Shown here piece after piece: positions 1 through 7,731 of a DNA stretch of 64,000 nucleotides (position 1 is the stretch's first letter; each line of letters begins with the position of its first letter). The position numbers and the translations under genes were made by a program. The stretch covers positions 1 through 64,000 of the forward strand of contig CANQOA010000003.1 in assembly GCA_947625355.1 (NCBI GenBank), written 5' to 3'. A model generated the notes under the pieces. That model made no database searches and was not told the DNA's origin. It saw only the letters and a program-made list of their open reading frames with translations. The stretch comes from an uncultured Oscillospiraceae bacterium. GTDB lineage: Bacteria > Bacillota > Clostridia > Oscillospirales > Oscillospiraceae.

Positions 1-61
1 GGAATCGAACCCACGTCCCCAGCTTGGAAGGCTGGTGCACTAGCCGTTGTGCTACGCCCGC
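1..61 (-). tRNA. tRNA-Gly (anticodon TCC), truncated by window edge
   Basis: Reverse complement GCGGGCGTAGCACAACGGCTAGTGCACCAGCCTTCCAAGCTGGGGACGTGGGTTCGATTCC shows D arm, anticodon loop CTTCCAA and T arm GTTCGATTC. Confidence 0.93.
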
Positions 62-119
62 AAGCTAGGAGATTTTATCATCTCATGCACGAAATGTCAA
101 GAGCCGCGCAGGGCAAAAC

Positions 120-1247
120 TCACTTTTTTTCTGCCGCCGCCGATCCCACCGCCGCCGGGCGGGCGTCCTCATGCCGGATGAGGTGGATGACGCCGGTGTC
201 GTCCAGGTTTTTGATGATGGCGCAGGCGATGGGCAGCCCCAGCAGCCCGATGGGGCCGAAGAGCTTGGTGCCCACCAGCATGGCGATCAGCGTCACCAGC
301 GGGTGCAGCCCCACCTGGTGGCCCACCACACGGGGCTCCATGAACTGGCGGATGATGGTGATGACCACATACATCGCCACCAGGCCCAGCCCCTTGGCGA
401 TGTTGCCGCCCAGCAGACTGATGACGGCCCAGGGCATGAGCACGAAGCCCGCGCCCACCACGGGGAAGATGTCGAACACAGCGATCAGCAGCGCCAGGAG
501 CGGCGCCTGCTCCTGCTTGAGCAGCAGCAGTCCCGCCAGCAGCTCGCAGAAGGTGATGGCCATGATGATGCCGTAGCTCTTGCCGTATTTGACCACCACC
601 GTGACGAAGGTATCCTTGGCCTTCACCGCCACATGGCGGGGCCGCTCCGGCAGCTGCCGCAGCAGGAAGGCGGTCATGCGGTGGAAGTCCGCCGTCATGA
701 ACACCGTGGCGATCACGCAGATCAGCGCGGACACCAGCAGACTGGGCACCTTGGTGACCCAGCCGGAGACCAGCGACACGGCGCGCATGGAGAAGCTGGT
801 GATGGCATTGCCGATGGAGGAGATGATGTTGGGGATGGCGTTGGACACCGCCTCATAGGCCTCCGGGCCGATCCGCTCGGAAAACTCCGTGGCCCACTCC
901 ATGGCCGCCTGGAGGGAGGGCTCGATCGTGTCCCGGTAGAGCTGCGGCAGCCATACCACCACGTCCTGGATCCAGCTGACCACGCTCACCAGCAGCACCG
1001 CCAGCAGCCCGCTCAATATCATGAAAAACAGCAGCAAACACAGCAGTACCGCAAAGGACCGCCGCATATGGCACTTCACCGTCATCCAGCGGATGATGGG
1101 CGTCAGCATCCAGGAGAAAATGAACGCCAGGAAGAAGGGCCACACCAGCCCCAGCACATAGCGCACCAGCAGGAAGACGATCCCCACCACGATGGCGCAG
1201 TAGACGGCGTTGATGATGAATCTCCGGCGGTGTTCGATATCGTTCGT
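120..1247 (-). CDS. AI-2E family transporter (UPF0118/YtvI-like permease)
   Basis: Multi-TM protein with AI-2E/PerM-like motifs (LLALLIAVFDIFPVVGAGFVLMPWA). ORF track starts at GTG 1190; RBS spacing and the N-terminal NDIEHRRRFIINAVYCAI suggest initiation near 1247 (ACG codon). Confidence 0.8.
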   Translation of the reverse strand, partial: TNDIEHRRRFIINAVYCAIVVGIVFLLVRYVLGLVWPFFLAFIFSWMLTPIIRWMTVKCHMRRSFAVLLCLLLFFMILSGLLAVLLVSVVSWIQDVVVWLPQLYRDTIEPSLQAAMEWATEFSERIGPEAYEAVSNAIPNIISSIGNAITSFSMRAVSLVSGWVTKVPSLLVSALICVIATVFMTADFHRMTAFLLRQLPERPRHVAVKAKDTFVTVVVKYGKSYGIIMAITFCELLAGLLLLKQEQAPLLALLIAVFDIFPVVGAGFVLMPWAVISLLGGNIAKGLGLVAMYVVITIIRQFMEPRVVGHQVGLHPLVTLIAMLVGTKLFGPIGLLGLPIACAIIKNLDDTGVIHLIRHEDARPAAVGSAAAEKK

Positions 1248-1415
1248 GGCGGCTCCCTCCCTTCTTGGCGGATAATGGCCGGAGCATACCCCCGGGCGGT
1301 AAAGAAACGGGACAGCAAAACGGTAAAGATGCCCTTTTCAGAATATCACCGGCCGGGAGCAAAGTCAATCGCGGGAAAGATTAAATTCCGCCGCGGCCGC
1401 TCCTGGGGCCCGGCG

Positions 1416-2015
1416 TCAGCGCAGCGCCTGGACCAGCATGCCCCACCACTCCAGCAGCCGGAACCGGATCTCATAGCCCGTTCCGTCCCGGTCCGTCTCC
1501 GCCGCGTCCTCCCCCTCCAGCGGCTGGAAGGCGTCCTCCGCCGGCCCGGCCAGCGCCTCGGTGCACAGCGGCGGGAACACCACACACCACCAATTGTGCC
1601 CCGCCCCGGCCCCCAGGATCACCCGCAGAGAGACATACTGTCCCGCCGGCAGCGAGAAGTCGCCATAGTCCCGGGTGGGATAATACTCCGTGCCCAGCCG
1701 GACCTCCACGCCCCCCAGCGCCTCCAGCTCGGGGATATGCTCGTAAATTATGTTAACCGCATCCTCCCGGCTCCCACAGCCCTCCAGCGCCGGGGCCAGC
1801 ACATCCAGGACCCGGTCCCGCATCCGCAGCTTGGCGGCCTGGTCGGCGTCGGAGTCGGAGTTGGCCACCACGTGCAGCCGCACCAGTCCCCCGGCGAGCT
1901 CCTCCTGGGCCGCCTCCGCCCAGGCGCCCGTGAAAAACAGCGCGCACAGCGCCAGCAGCAGCGCGATCTCCCAGGGCCGCAGTTTTTGTTTGTACATAAA
2001 AGCATCACCGTCCAT
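1416..2015 (-). CDS. spoIIR: Stage II sporulation protein R
   Basis: RLHVVANSDSDADQAAKLRMRDRVLD motif, N-terminal TM and HNWWCVVFPPLC motif typical of SpoIIR. Confidence 0.93.
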   Translation of the reverse strand: MDGDAFMYKQKLRPWEIALLLALCALFFTGAWAEAAQEELAGGLVRLHVVANSDSDADQAAKLRMRDRVLDVLAPALEGCGSREDAVNIIYEHIPELEALGGVEVRLGTEYYPTRDYGDFSLPAGQYVSLRVILGAGAGHNWWCVVFPPLCTEALAGPAEDAFQPLEGEDAAETDRDGTGYEIRFRLLEWWGMLVQALR

Positions 2016-2048
2016 ATTTTGGACGGTGATGCTGAGATCTAAACTTTT

Positions 2049-2894
2049 TTATGGCGCGTATGGCCGCGTCAGGAAGCACTCCGCATAGCGGGCGGAGAGG
2101 GCCTCTTGGGCGCCGCGGGCGGCGGCCTCGTCGGCGAACAGGCCGAACACCGCGCTGCCGCTGCCGGTCATGACCGCGCCCAGAGCGCCCCGGTCGGTGA
2201 GCTCACCCTTGATGGCGGCGATCTCGTTTTGCCGCCGGCCCAGCACGTCCTCGAACACGTTGAACATCCGCCGGGCCACCCCGGCGGTGTCGCCGCTCTC
2301 CAGGGCCGCCAGGATGCCGGCCGTATCGGGCCGCAGGCGGCTGCGGCGGCTGTCGATCTTGCCGAACAGCTCCGGGGTGGACACGGAGAAGGCGGGCTTG
2401 CAGATCACGACGGCGCAGTCGGGCAGGGGCGGCAGAGCGGTGAGCTCGTCTCCCCGTCCCTCCGCCAGGGCGGTGCCCTCCATCACGCAGAAGGGCACGT
2501 CGCTGCCCACCTTGGCGCCCAGAGCCATCAGCTCCCCCAAGGTCTGGCGGCCGCCGGTGAGCTCGTTCAGGGCCCGGAGCACGGCGGCGGCGTCGGCGGA
2601 GCCGCCCCCCATCCCCGCGCAGACGGGGATGCGCTTCGTGACGCGGATGTCCGCGCCCAGGCCGGTGCCCTCCAGGAAAAGCTGCGCCGCCTTTACCGCC
2701 AGGTTATGCCCGTCGGCGGGCAGATAGCTCTGGCCGGGATCGATGGAGAAGCGGCCGCCGTCGGTGAGCTCCACCTGCAGGTCGTCGCCGAATCGGACCG
2801 TCTGCATCACCATGCGCATGTCATGGTAGCCGTCCCGGCCCCGGCCCAGCACGTCCAGGGAGAGATTCAGCTTTGCGTGCGCTCTTACGATCAT
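2049..2894 (-). CDS. ispE: 4-diphosphocytidyl-2-C-methyl-D-erythritol kinase
   Basis: GHMP kinase: AKLNLSLDVLGRGRDGYHDM, PVCAGMGGGSADAAAVL, MTGSGSAVFGLF. Confidence 0.95.
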   Translation of the reverse strand: MIVRAHAKLNLSLDVLGRGRDGYHDMRMVMQTVRFGDDLQVELTDGGRFSIDPGQSYLPADGHNLAVKAAQLFLEGTGLGADIRVTKRIPVCAGMGGGSADAAAVLRALNELTGGRQTLGELMALGAKVGSDVPFCVMEGTALAEGRGDELTALPPLPDCAVVICKPAFSVSTPELFGKIDSRRSRLRPDTAGILAALESGDTAGVARRMFNVFEDVLGRRQNEIAAIKGELTDRGALGAVMTGSGSAVFGLFADEAAARGAQEALSARYAECFLTRPYAP

Positions 2895-4123
2895 CTCTCG
2901 AACAGCATGTCCAGCAATGCCGTGCCCGCCGGGACGAAAACGCCGGTGGCCAGGCCGTTCTTCTCTGTATAGCTGCGGCCGGAGCAGGTCCGCTCCCGGC
3001 TGTCATAGATGAGGAAGGGCACCGGAGAGCCGTCGTGGGCCCGGTTGGAGGTGAGGGTCTTGTGGTCGGACAGGATCAGGATGCGGAAGTCCTCCCCCGT
3101 GGAGCGCAGATACTCCACGATGGGGGCCGTCTCCCGGCTGTCCAGCCAGGCGATGGACTGGAGCTTGCCCGGCGTGTCGCCGTTGTGGGTGCACTCGTCG
3201 GGCGCCTCGATGTGCAGCGCGGCAAAGTCGCACCGGGAGAGGATCTCGATGGTCTTTTGGCACTTGCCCTCCCAGTTGGTGTCGATCTCGCCGGTGACGC
3301 CGGGCACCAGCGGCGCGGGCAGCCCGCTCAGCCGCGCGATGCCCCGCACCAGAGGCACGGCGGACACCACCTCGCCGGTGTGGCCGTATTTGGCGGCGAA
3401 ATCCGGCAGGATGGCGGCGGTGCCCTCGGCCCAGAACCAGATGCCGTTGGCCGGCAGCTTTCCCGCCGCCCGGCGGGCCTCGTTCAGGGGATGGCGGTCC
3501 AAGAACCGGAAGGCGGCCTCCTGGAGCCGGCCCAGCTTTTCCGCCACGGCGCAGCCGCTGGGCGCCAGGGGCCCGATGACCTCGCCCAGATGGTCGTGGG
3601 GCGGGATCAGCCGGATGCCGGCGATGTTCGCGCGGTGCATGACGGCAAAGTGGCGGAAGGAGGAGCCGGGGTTGATCTCGATGTCGTATTCCCTGGCCAG
3701 AGCGGCAAACTCCGGGCTCTGCCAAAGCTCTGTGACGAGCTTGTCGGAGGTCTCGCCGTCGATGGAGCCGGCGCTGTGGGAGAGGATGCGGCGCTGGCTG
3801 TAGGGCGTGTCGGCGTCCTCCAGCGCGACCATATTGCACCGGCAGGCCATGTCCCCGTCGGCCAGCTTTATGCCCTGGGCGGCCGCCTCCAGCGGGCCCC
3901 GGCCGTGATAGTACTGGAGGGGGTCGGCCCCGAAGATGGACATGATGGCCGTGGCGCTGCCCGGCTCAAACTCCTTCGGACAGTTCACCGTGCTGCCCAG
4001 CAGGCCCTTCCGGCTGAGGTCGTCGATGACCGGCTTGTCGGCCACCTCCAGGGGGGTCTTATCGTCCAGGGCGGGCACGGGATCGTCCGCCATGCCGTCG
4101 CCGATGATGAGAAGGTATTTCAT
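2891..4123 (-). CDS. apgM: 2,3-bisphosphoglycerate-independent phosphoglycerate mutase (archaeal-type, ApgM)
   Basis: MKYLLIIGDGMADDPVPALDDKTPLE; alkaline-phosphatase-fold motifs LHIEAPDECTHNGD and ILSDHKT; overlaps ispE by 4 nt. Confidence 0.88.
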   Translation of the reverse strand: MKYLLIIGDGMADDPVPALDDKTPLEVADKPVIDDLSRKGLLGSTVNCPKEFEPGSATAIMSIFGADPLQYYHGRGPLEAAAQGIKLADGDMACRCNMVALEDADTPYSQRRILSHSAGSIDGETSDKLVTELWQSPEFAALAREYDIEINPGSSFRHFAVMHRANIAGIRLIPPHDHLGEVIGPLAPSGCAVAEKLGRLQEAAFRFLDRHPLNEARRAAGKLPANGIWFWAEGTAAILPDFAAKYGHTGEVVSAVPLVRGIARLSGLPAPLVPGVTGEIDTNWEGKCQKTIEILSRCDFAALHIEAPDECTHNGDTPGKLQSIAWLDSRETAPIVEYLRSTGEDFRILILSDHKTLTSNRAHDGSPVPFLIYDSRERTCSGRSYTEKNGLATGVFVPAGTALLDMLFER

Positions 4124-4231
4124 TGCGCTCGCTCCTCTTGTGTTTTTCGGTATTGTAGCACGTTTCGCCCCGCCGGGCAAGGGAAAAACCGGGCGCCGCC
4201 GCCCGGTTTTTCCCTACGTCCCGATATCCGC

Positions 4232-4645
4232 TCAGACCTGCTCCACGGTCTCCTTTTCCTCATCGCTCTTCCGCTTGTGGGAGGGCTTCTCCGGCAGGAG
4301 GCCGTTGTGATACATGGCCTCGATCTTGGCCTCCTTGGTGATCTCCCAGTAGATCATGGCCGCGACCAGGCCACGCAGAAGGATGATGGCGAAGATGGAG
4401 ACCAGCTCCGTCGTCTCCGTGGCGATCACCGTACGCAGCACCTCGCCGCCCATCTTGAAGGCCAGGGCCAGCAAAATGCCCTGAGAGATGGTGGTGCGCA
4501 CGTCCGGCGACTTTTTCAGCCACTTGATCATGCTGATGATGCCGGTGACCAGCAGCACCGAGGTGCCGAAGAATTCCAGGATCAGGATGCCCCACTCCAC
4601 CAGATAGCGGAACATCGTCTCCGCATGCGCGAGCATCGCGTTCAT
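4232..4645 (-). CDS. DUF1622-like small membrane protein
   Basis: Two to three TM helices, hydrophobic profile and charged tail resemble DUF1622 proteins; not confirmed by search. Confidence 0.6.
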   Translation of the reverse strand: MNAMLAHAETMFRYLVEWGILILEFFGTSVLLVTGIISMIKWLKKSPDVRTTISQGILLALAFKMGGEVLRTVIATETTELVSIFAIILLRGLVAAMIYWEITKEAKIEAMYHNGLLPEKPSHKRKSDEEKETVEQV

Positions 4646-4735
4646 ATAGGCCCCCCTCCTCACGGAAATAATAAATATTTATTTATCTATTTATTACTAT
4701 ACCGTATGATTGTGCATTCTGTCAATAGTCTGCCA

Positions 4736-6061
4736 TTATTTGTCTCCCGACAGCAGCAGTTTTGCCAACGCGGCCGCCCGGCTGTAGTACCAGTCAAAGA
4801 CCCGGTCCCGTGGCTCCTCCGGGTGAAGCAGGGCGTCCTCGATGAACTCGATGTACTCATTCAGCGCCGCCAGGCGGATATCCAGCAGATACTGCTCCCA
4901 GGCGGGCTTTTGAGATAGTTTTATGTAAACTTGTTCGAGCAATTCCCGTTTCTGCGCCTCCGTCATGGAGAAGGGGAAGGGGGGATGACTGCCGGGGTCC
5001 CCGCCGTGGGCGATGAGCCGGGCGATATCCAGCGCGTACGGCATCACGCCGCCGAAGGCCCAGTCCGCCAGAATGACCCGGCCCTGGGAGAACAGGCAGT
5101 TGCAGGGCAGCATGTCCCCGCTGCACAGCGTCCGGGGACAGGTGCTCTGCCGGTCCAGAAACAGCGCGTAGGCGGCGGCCAGAACGGGCTCGTCCGCCAG
5201 GCACTTTGCCCGGCGCCGGACCCGCTCCATGTACCGGTCGAAGCGCTCCGTCTCGGTTGCGCCCCAGAAACGGTCCATCACCGACGCCAGGGCGTCCGCG
5301 CAGGGGCCGGTCATCTCATCGGCAAAGTCCCGCAGGTCCGGGCCGTCGACATAGTCCAGCAGGAGCCAGACCCGGCCGTCCCATGTGCCGCTTCCATAGC
5401 TGCGGGGGACGGGGAGGCCGGGGGCGGAGAGATACCGCTCATAGAGCCGGACCTCTTCGCTGTCCGAGGCCTTCAGGACATATGCCCTGTCCCCGGCGGT
5501 GAGGCGATAGACGTTGTACCGGTTCAAAACGCCCTCTCCGTCGTCGCAGAACTGCTCCGCCGAAACAGGGCCCACGTCCCGGCACAGGATGCCGGACAGC
5601 AGGTCCTGAAAGGGGATCGGCGAACCCGCCGCCGGCTCCAGATACCGTCCCATGCCCCGGCGGTCCAAAAACGCCTGGGCGGCGGTGAGTATCCGTTTGT
5701 CGTCCGGATAGGTGAGGGCGGCCAGAGCCTGGTCAAAGGGCAGCCATTCGATGGCGGCCACCTCCTCGGGCTGGGCGGCGGTGTCCGCGCGCTTGGCGCG
5801 GGCCAGGAAGAAGATGACCTCCTTCATGACGCCGGGCTCCGGGCTGTACTCGATCCGCTCCCGGAAGCCGTCCAGGAACGCGACGGACAGTGCCGTCTCC
5901 TCCCGGATCTCCCGGACGGCGGTGTCATGCTCTGTCTCGCCGGCCTCCACATGGCCCTTGCACAGGGATGTGTGGCCCTTTTGCATGCGCTCCACCAGCC
6001 ACAGCGTCTCCCGCTCCCGGGCGATATAGATCGCCGCGCCGCAGCTTTTTTCCCAGACCAT
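4736..6061 (-). CDS. NUDIX hydrolase fused to aminoglycoside-phosphotransferase-like (APH) kinase domain
   Basis: NUDIX box GHVEAGETEHDTAVREIREETAL at N-terminus; C-terminal APH-like LCSGDMLPCNCLFSQGRVILADWAFGGVMPYALDIARLI. Confidence 0.88.
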   Translation of the reverse strand: MVWEKSCGAAIYIARERETLWLVERMQKGHTSLCKGHVEAGETEHDTAVREIREETALSVAFLDGFRERIEYSPEPGVMKEVIFFLARAKRADTAAQPEEVAAIEWLPFDQALAALTYPDDKRILTAAQAFLDRRGMGRYLEPAAGSPIPFQDLLSGILCRDVGPVSAEQFCDDGEGVLNRYNVYRLTAGDRAYVLKASDSEEVRLYERYLSAPGLPVPRSYGSGTWDGRVWLLLDYVDGPDLRDFADEMTGPCADALASVMDRFWGATETERFDRYMERVRRRAKCLADEPVLAAAYALFLDRQSTCPRTLCSGDMLPCNCLFSQGRVILADWAFGGVMPYALDIARLIAHGGDPGSHPPFPFSMTEAQKRELLEQVYIKLSQKPAWEQYLLDIRLAALNEYIEFIEDALLHPEEPRDRVFDWYYSRAAALAKLLLSGDK

Positions 6062-6110
6062 AAGCTCGCCTCCTGTTTTATGGTAACTATAATATGTAAA
6101 TTATATTATG

Positions 6111-6299
6111 TCAATCTAACGCTTTCCGCATATAGATCAGCCTGCGCACAGTGCCGTCGCTCCGGCGGATGCCGTTCGGCAGCTCGCCCCAGGGCTGAAA
6201 GCCCATCTTCCCATAGAGGGCCCGGCCCCGCTGGCTGCCCTCGTGGAACAGGGCCTGCGTGCCGTCGTTTAATATCACCGTTTTTGCCTCAGAGCGCAT
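6111..6299 (-). pseudogene. Possible GNAT acetyltransferase C-terminal remnant
   Basis: 62 aa with GRALYGKMGFQPWGELP, resembling the GNAT C-terminal motif; no acetyl-CoA-binding half present. Confidence 0.4.
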
Positions 6300-6349
6300 G
6301 ATATCAGCCTCGCAGAGTTTGCGCCCGCAGGCGCAGAGGAAATAGGATC

Positions 6350-6382
6350 ATTCTTTCCGAGGGCGTGTACCTCGGAAAGAAT
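6350..6382 (-). repeat. Perfect inverted repeat ATTCTTTCCGAG-9nt-CTCGGAAAGAAT
   Basis: 12-bp perfect arms at 6350-6361 and 6371-6382. Confidence 0.85.
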
Positions 6383-6405
6383 ACTTCTCAGCCCGCAAAC
6401 GTGCG

Positions 6406-6435
6406 AAAGGTCCGGCTCTGAAGAGCCGGACCTTT
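6406..6435 (-). terminator. Strong stem-loop (14-bp perfect arms), probable terminator for rplJL
   Basis: AAAGGTCCGGCTCT-GA-AGAGCCGGACCTTT, downstream of rplL. Confidence 0.75.
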
Positions 6436-6463
6436 TGTGCGCTGCAGCGGGCTGCAGCCTTTT

Positions 6464-6490
6464 CATTTGAAAGGCCCTGCCTTTCAAATG
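6464..6490 (-). repeat. Perfect 12-bp inverted repeat immediately after rplL stop codon
   Basis: CATTTGAAAGGC-CCT-GCCTTTCAAATG. Confidence 0.85.
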
Positions 6491-6492
6491 AC

Positions 6493-6867
6493 TTATTTGA
6501 GCTCGACCTTCGCGCCCACGTCCTCCAGGCGCTTCTTCAGCTCCTCGGCCTCTTCCTTGGAGACCTGCTCCTTGATGACGGCGGGGATGCCCTCCACCTT
6601 CGCCTTGGCCTCGGCCAGGCCCAGGTTGGTGATGGCGCGGACTTCCTTGATGACCTTGATCTTCTCAGCGCCGAAGTCGGTCATGACCACGTCGAACTCG
6701 GTCTTTTCTTCCACGGCGGGGCCGGCGGCAGCGGCAGCGGGAGCGGCCACGGCGGCAGCGGCGGAAACGCCGAATACGTCCTCGATCTCGTGCACGAGCT
6801 CAGCCAGCTCCAGCACGGACATAGCCTTGATCTCGTCGATCAGAGCGGTAACTTTTTCGCTAGCCAT
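6493..6867 (-). CDS. rplL: 50S ribosomal protein L7/L12
   Basis: [71 protein letters not shown]. Confidence 0.98.
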   Translation of the reverse strand: MASEKVTALIDEIKAMSVLELAELVHEIEDVFGVSAAAAVAAPAAAAAGPAVEEKTEFDVVMTDFGAEKIKVIKEVRAITNLGLAEAKAKVEGIPAVIKEQVSKEEAEELKKRLEDVGAKVELK

Positions 6868-6920
6868 TTTTGTAATTCTCCTTCAAATAAATTATCAGAT
6901 GTCAGATGTTTACAGCCGGA

Positions 6921-7457
6921 TCACTCCGCAGCGGGAGCTTCCTCGGCGGACGCGGGAGCGCCGCCCTTCTGCTCGACGACCTGTCCCAGGACGACGGCCA
7001 GGGACGTGATGGGCGCCAGCATGGTGCCAAGGACCTTGGAATACAGCGCGTCGCGGCTGGGCAGGGGAGCCAGCTCCGCCACCTCGGCGTCGTTGAGGAC
7101 CTTGCCGTTCACGAACACGCCCTTGATGGTGAACAGGTCGCCCATCTTGTTGGCGAACTCGGTGAGCTCGTGCAGGGGGACCAGGGGATCGGAAGCGCTG
7201 GTGGCCAAGCTGGTGGTGCCGTTCAGGTGGTCGTCCAGACCGGACAGGCCCACCTTATCCAGCGCCAGACGGGTCAGGGTGTTCTTCACCACGGAGTACT
7301 CCACGTTCTTCTCGCGCAGATCGCGGCGCAGCTCGGTGTCCTGGGCCACGTTGATGCCCTTGTAATCCACCAGGACGCCGCCCTCGGCCTCCTTCAGCCG
7401 CTGGGCCAGAGTCTCGACGATGGCCTGCTTTTCGGTCAAAATCGCTTTGCTGGGCAT
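6921..7457 (-). CDS. rplJ: 50S ribosomal protein L10
   Basis: MPSKAILTEKQAIVETLAQRLKEAEGGVLVDYKGINVAQDTELRRDLREKNVEYSVVKNTLTRLA. Confidence 0.97.
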   Translation of the reverse strand: MPSKAILTEKQAIVETLAQRLKEAEGGVLVDYKGINVAQDTELRRDLREKNVEYSVVKNTLTRLALDKVGLSGLDDHLNGTTSLATSASDPLVPLHELTEFANKMGDLFTIKGVFVNGKVLNDAEVAELAPLPSRDALYSKVLGTMLAPITSLAVVLGQVVEQKGGAPASAEEAPAAE

Positions 7458-7464
7458 AGGTTTC

Positions 7465-7600
7465 GTTTCACCTCCTAAAAAAGAAAATGTCCTTGTCCAA
7501 AGAGACAACGACACATAAAATCATCATGATCCTATTGACGTCCTCGGCGGGACTTACGCCCATAGGGGCAGCCTGCTGTCTTTGAACGGCAATCATATTA
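7465..7600 (-). promoter_or_regulatory. Ribosomal protein L10 leader
   Basis: Upstream of rplJ on minus strand: GACAGCAGGCTGCC...GGCGTAAGTCCCGCCGAGGACG, matching the known L10-leader core (TCCCGCCGAGG). Confidence 0.85.
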
Positions 7601-7731
7601 CCAGACGTTCCCGCCGCTGTCAAGGTTTTTTTGCGGCAAAAGCGCGGTCCGACCGTTTTTTCCGGGGCGCGGGAACTTTTCGCGCCCCCGGCGCGTCATA
7701 TGGGCAGTACACACACGAAAGGAGCTTTGCC

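Noticed and set aside
4670-4695. AT-rich palindrome AATAAATATTTATT upstream of the DUF1622-like gene
   Set aside because: Short AT-only palindrome in a promoter-proximal region; likely chance or a generic leader, too weak to claim as an operator.
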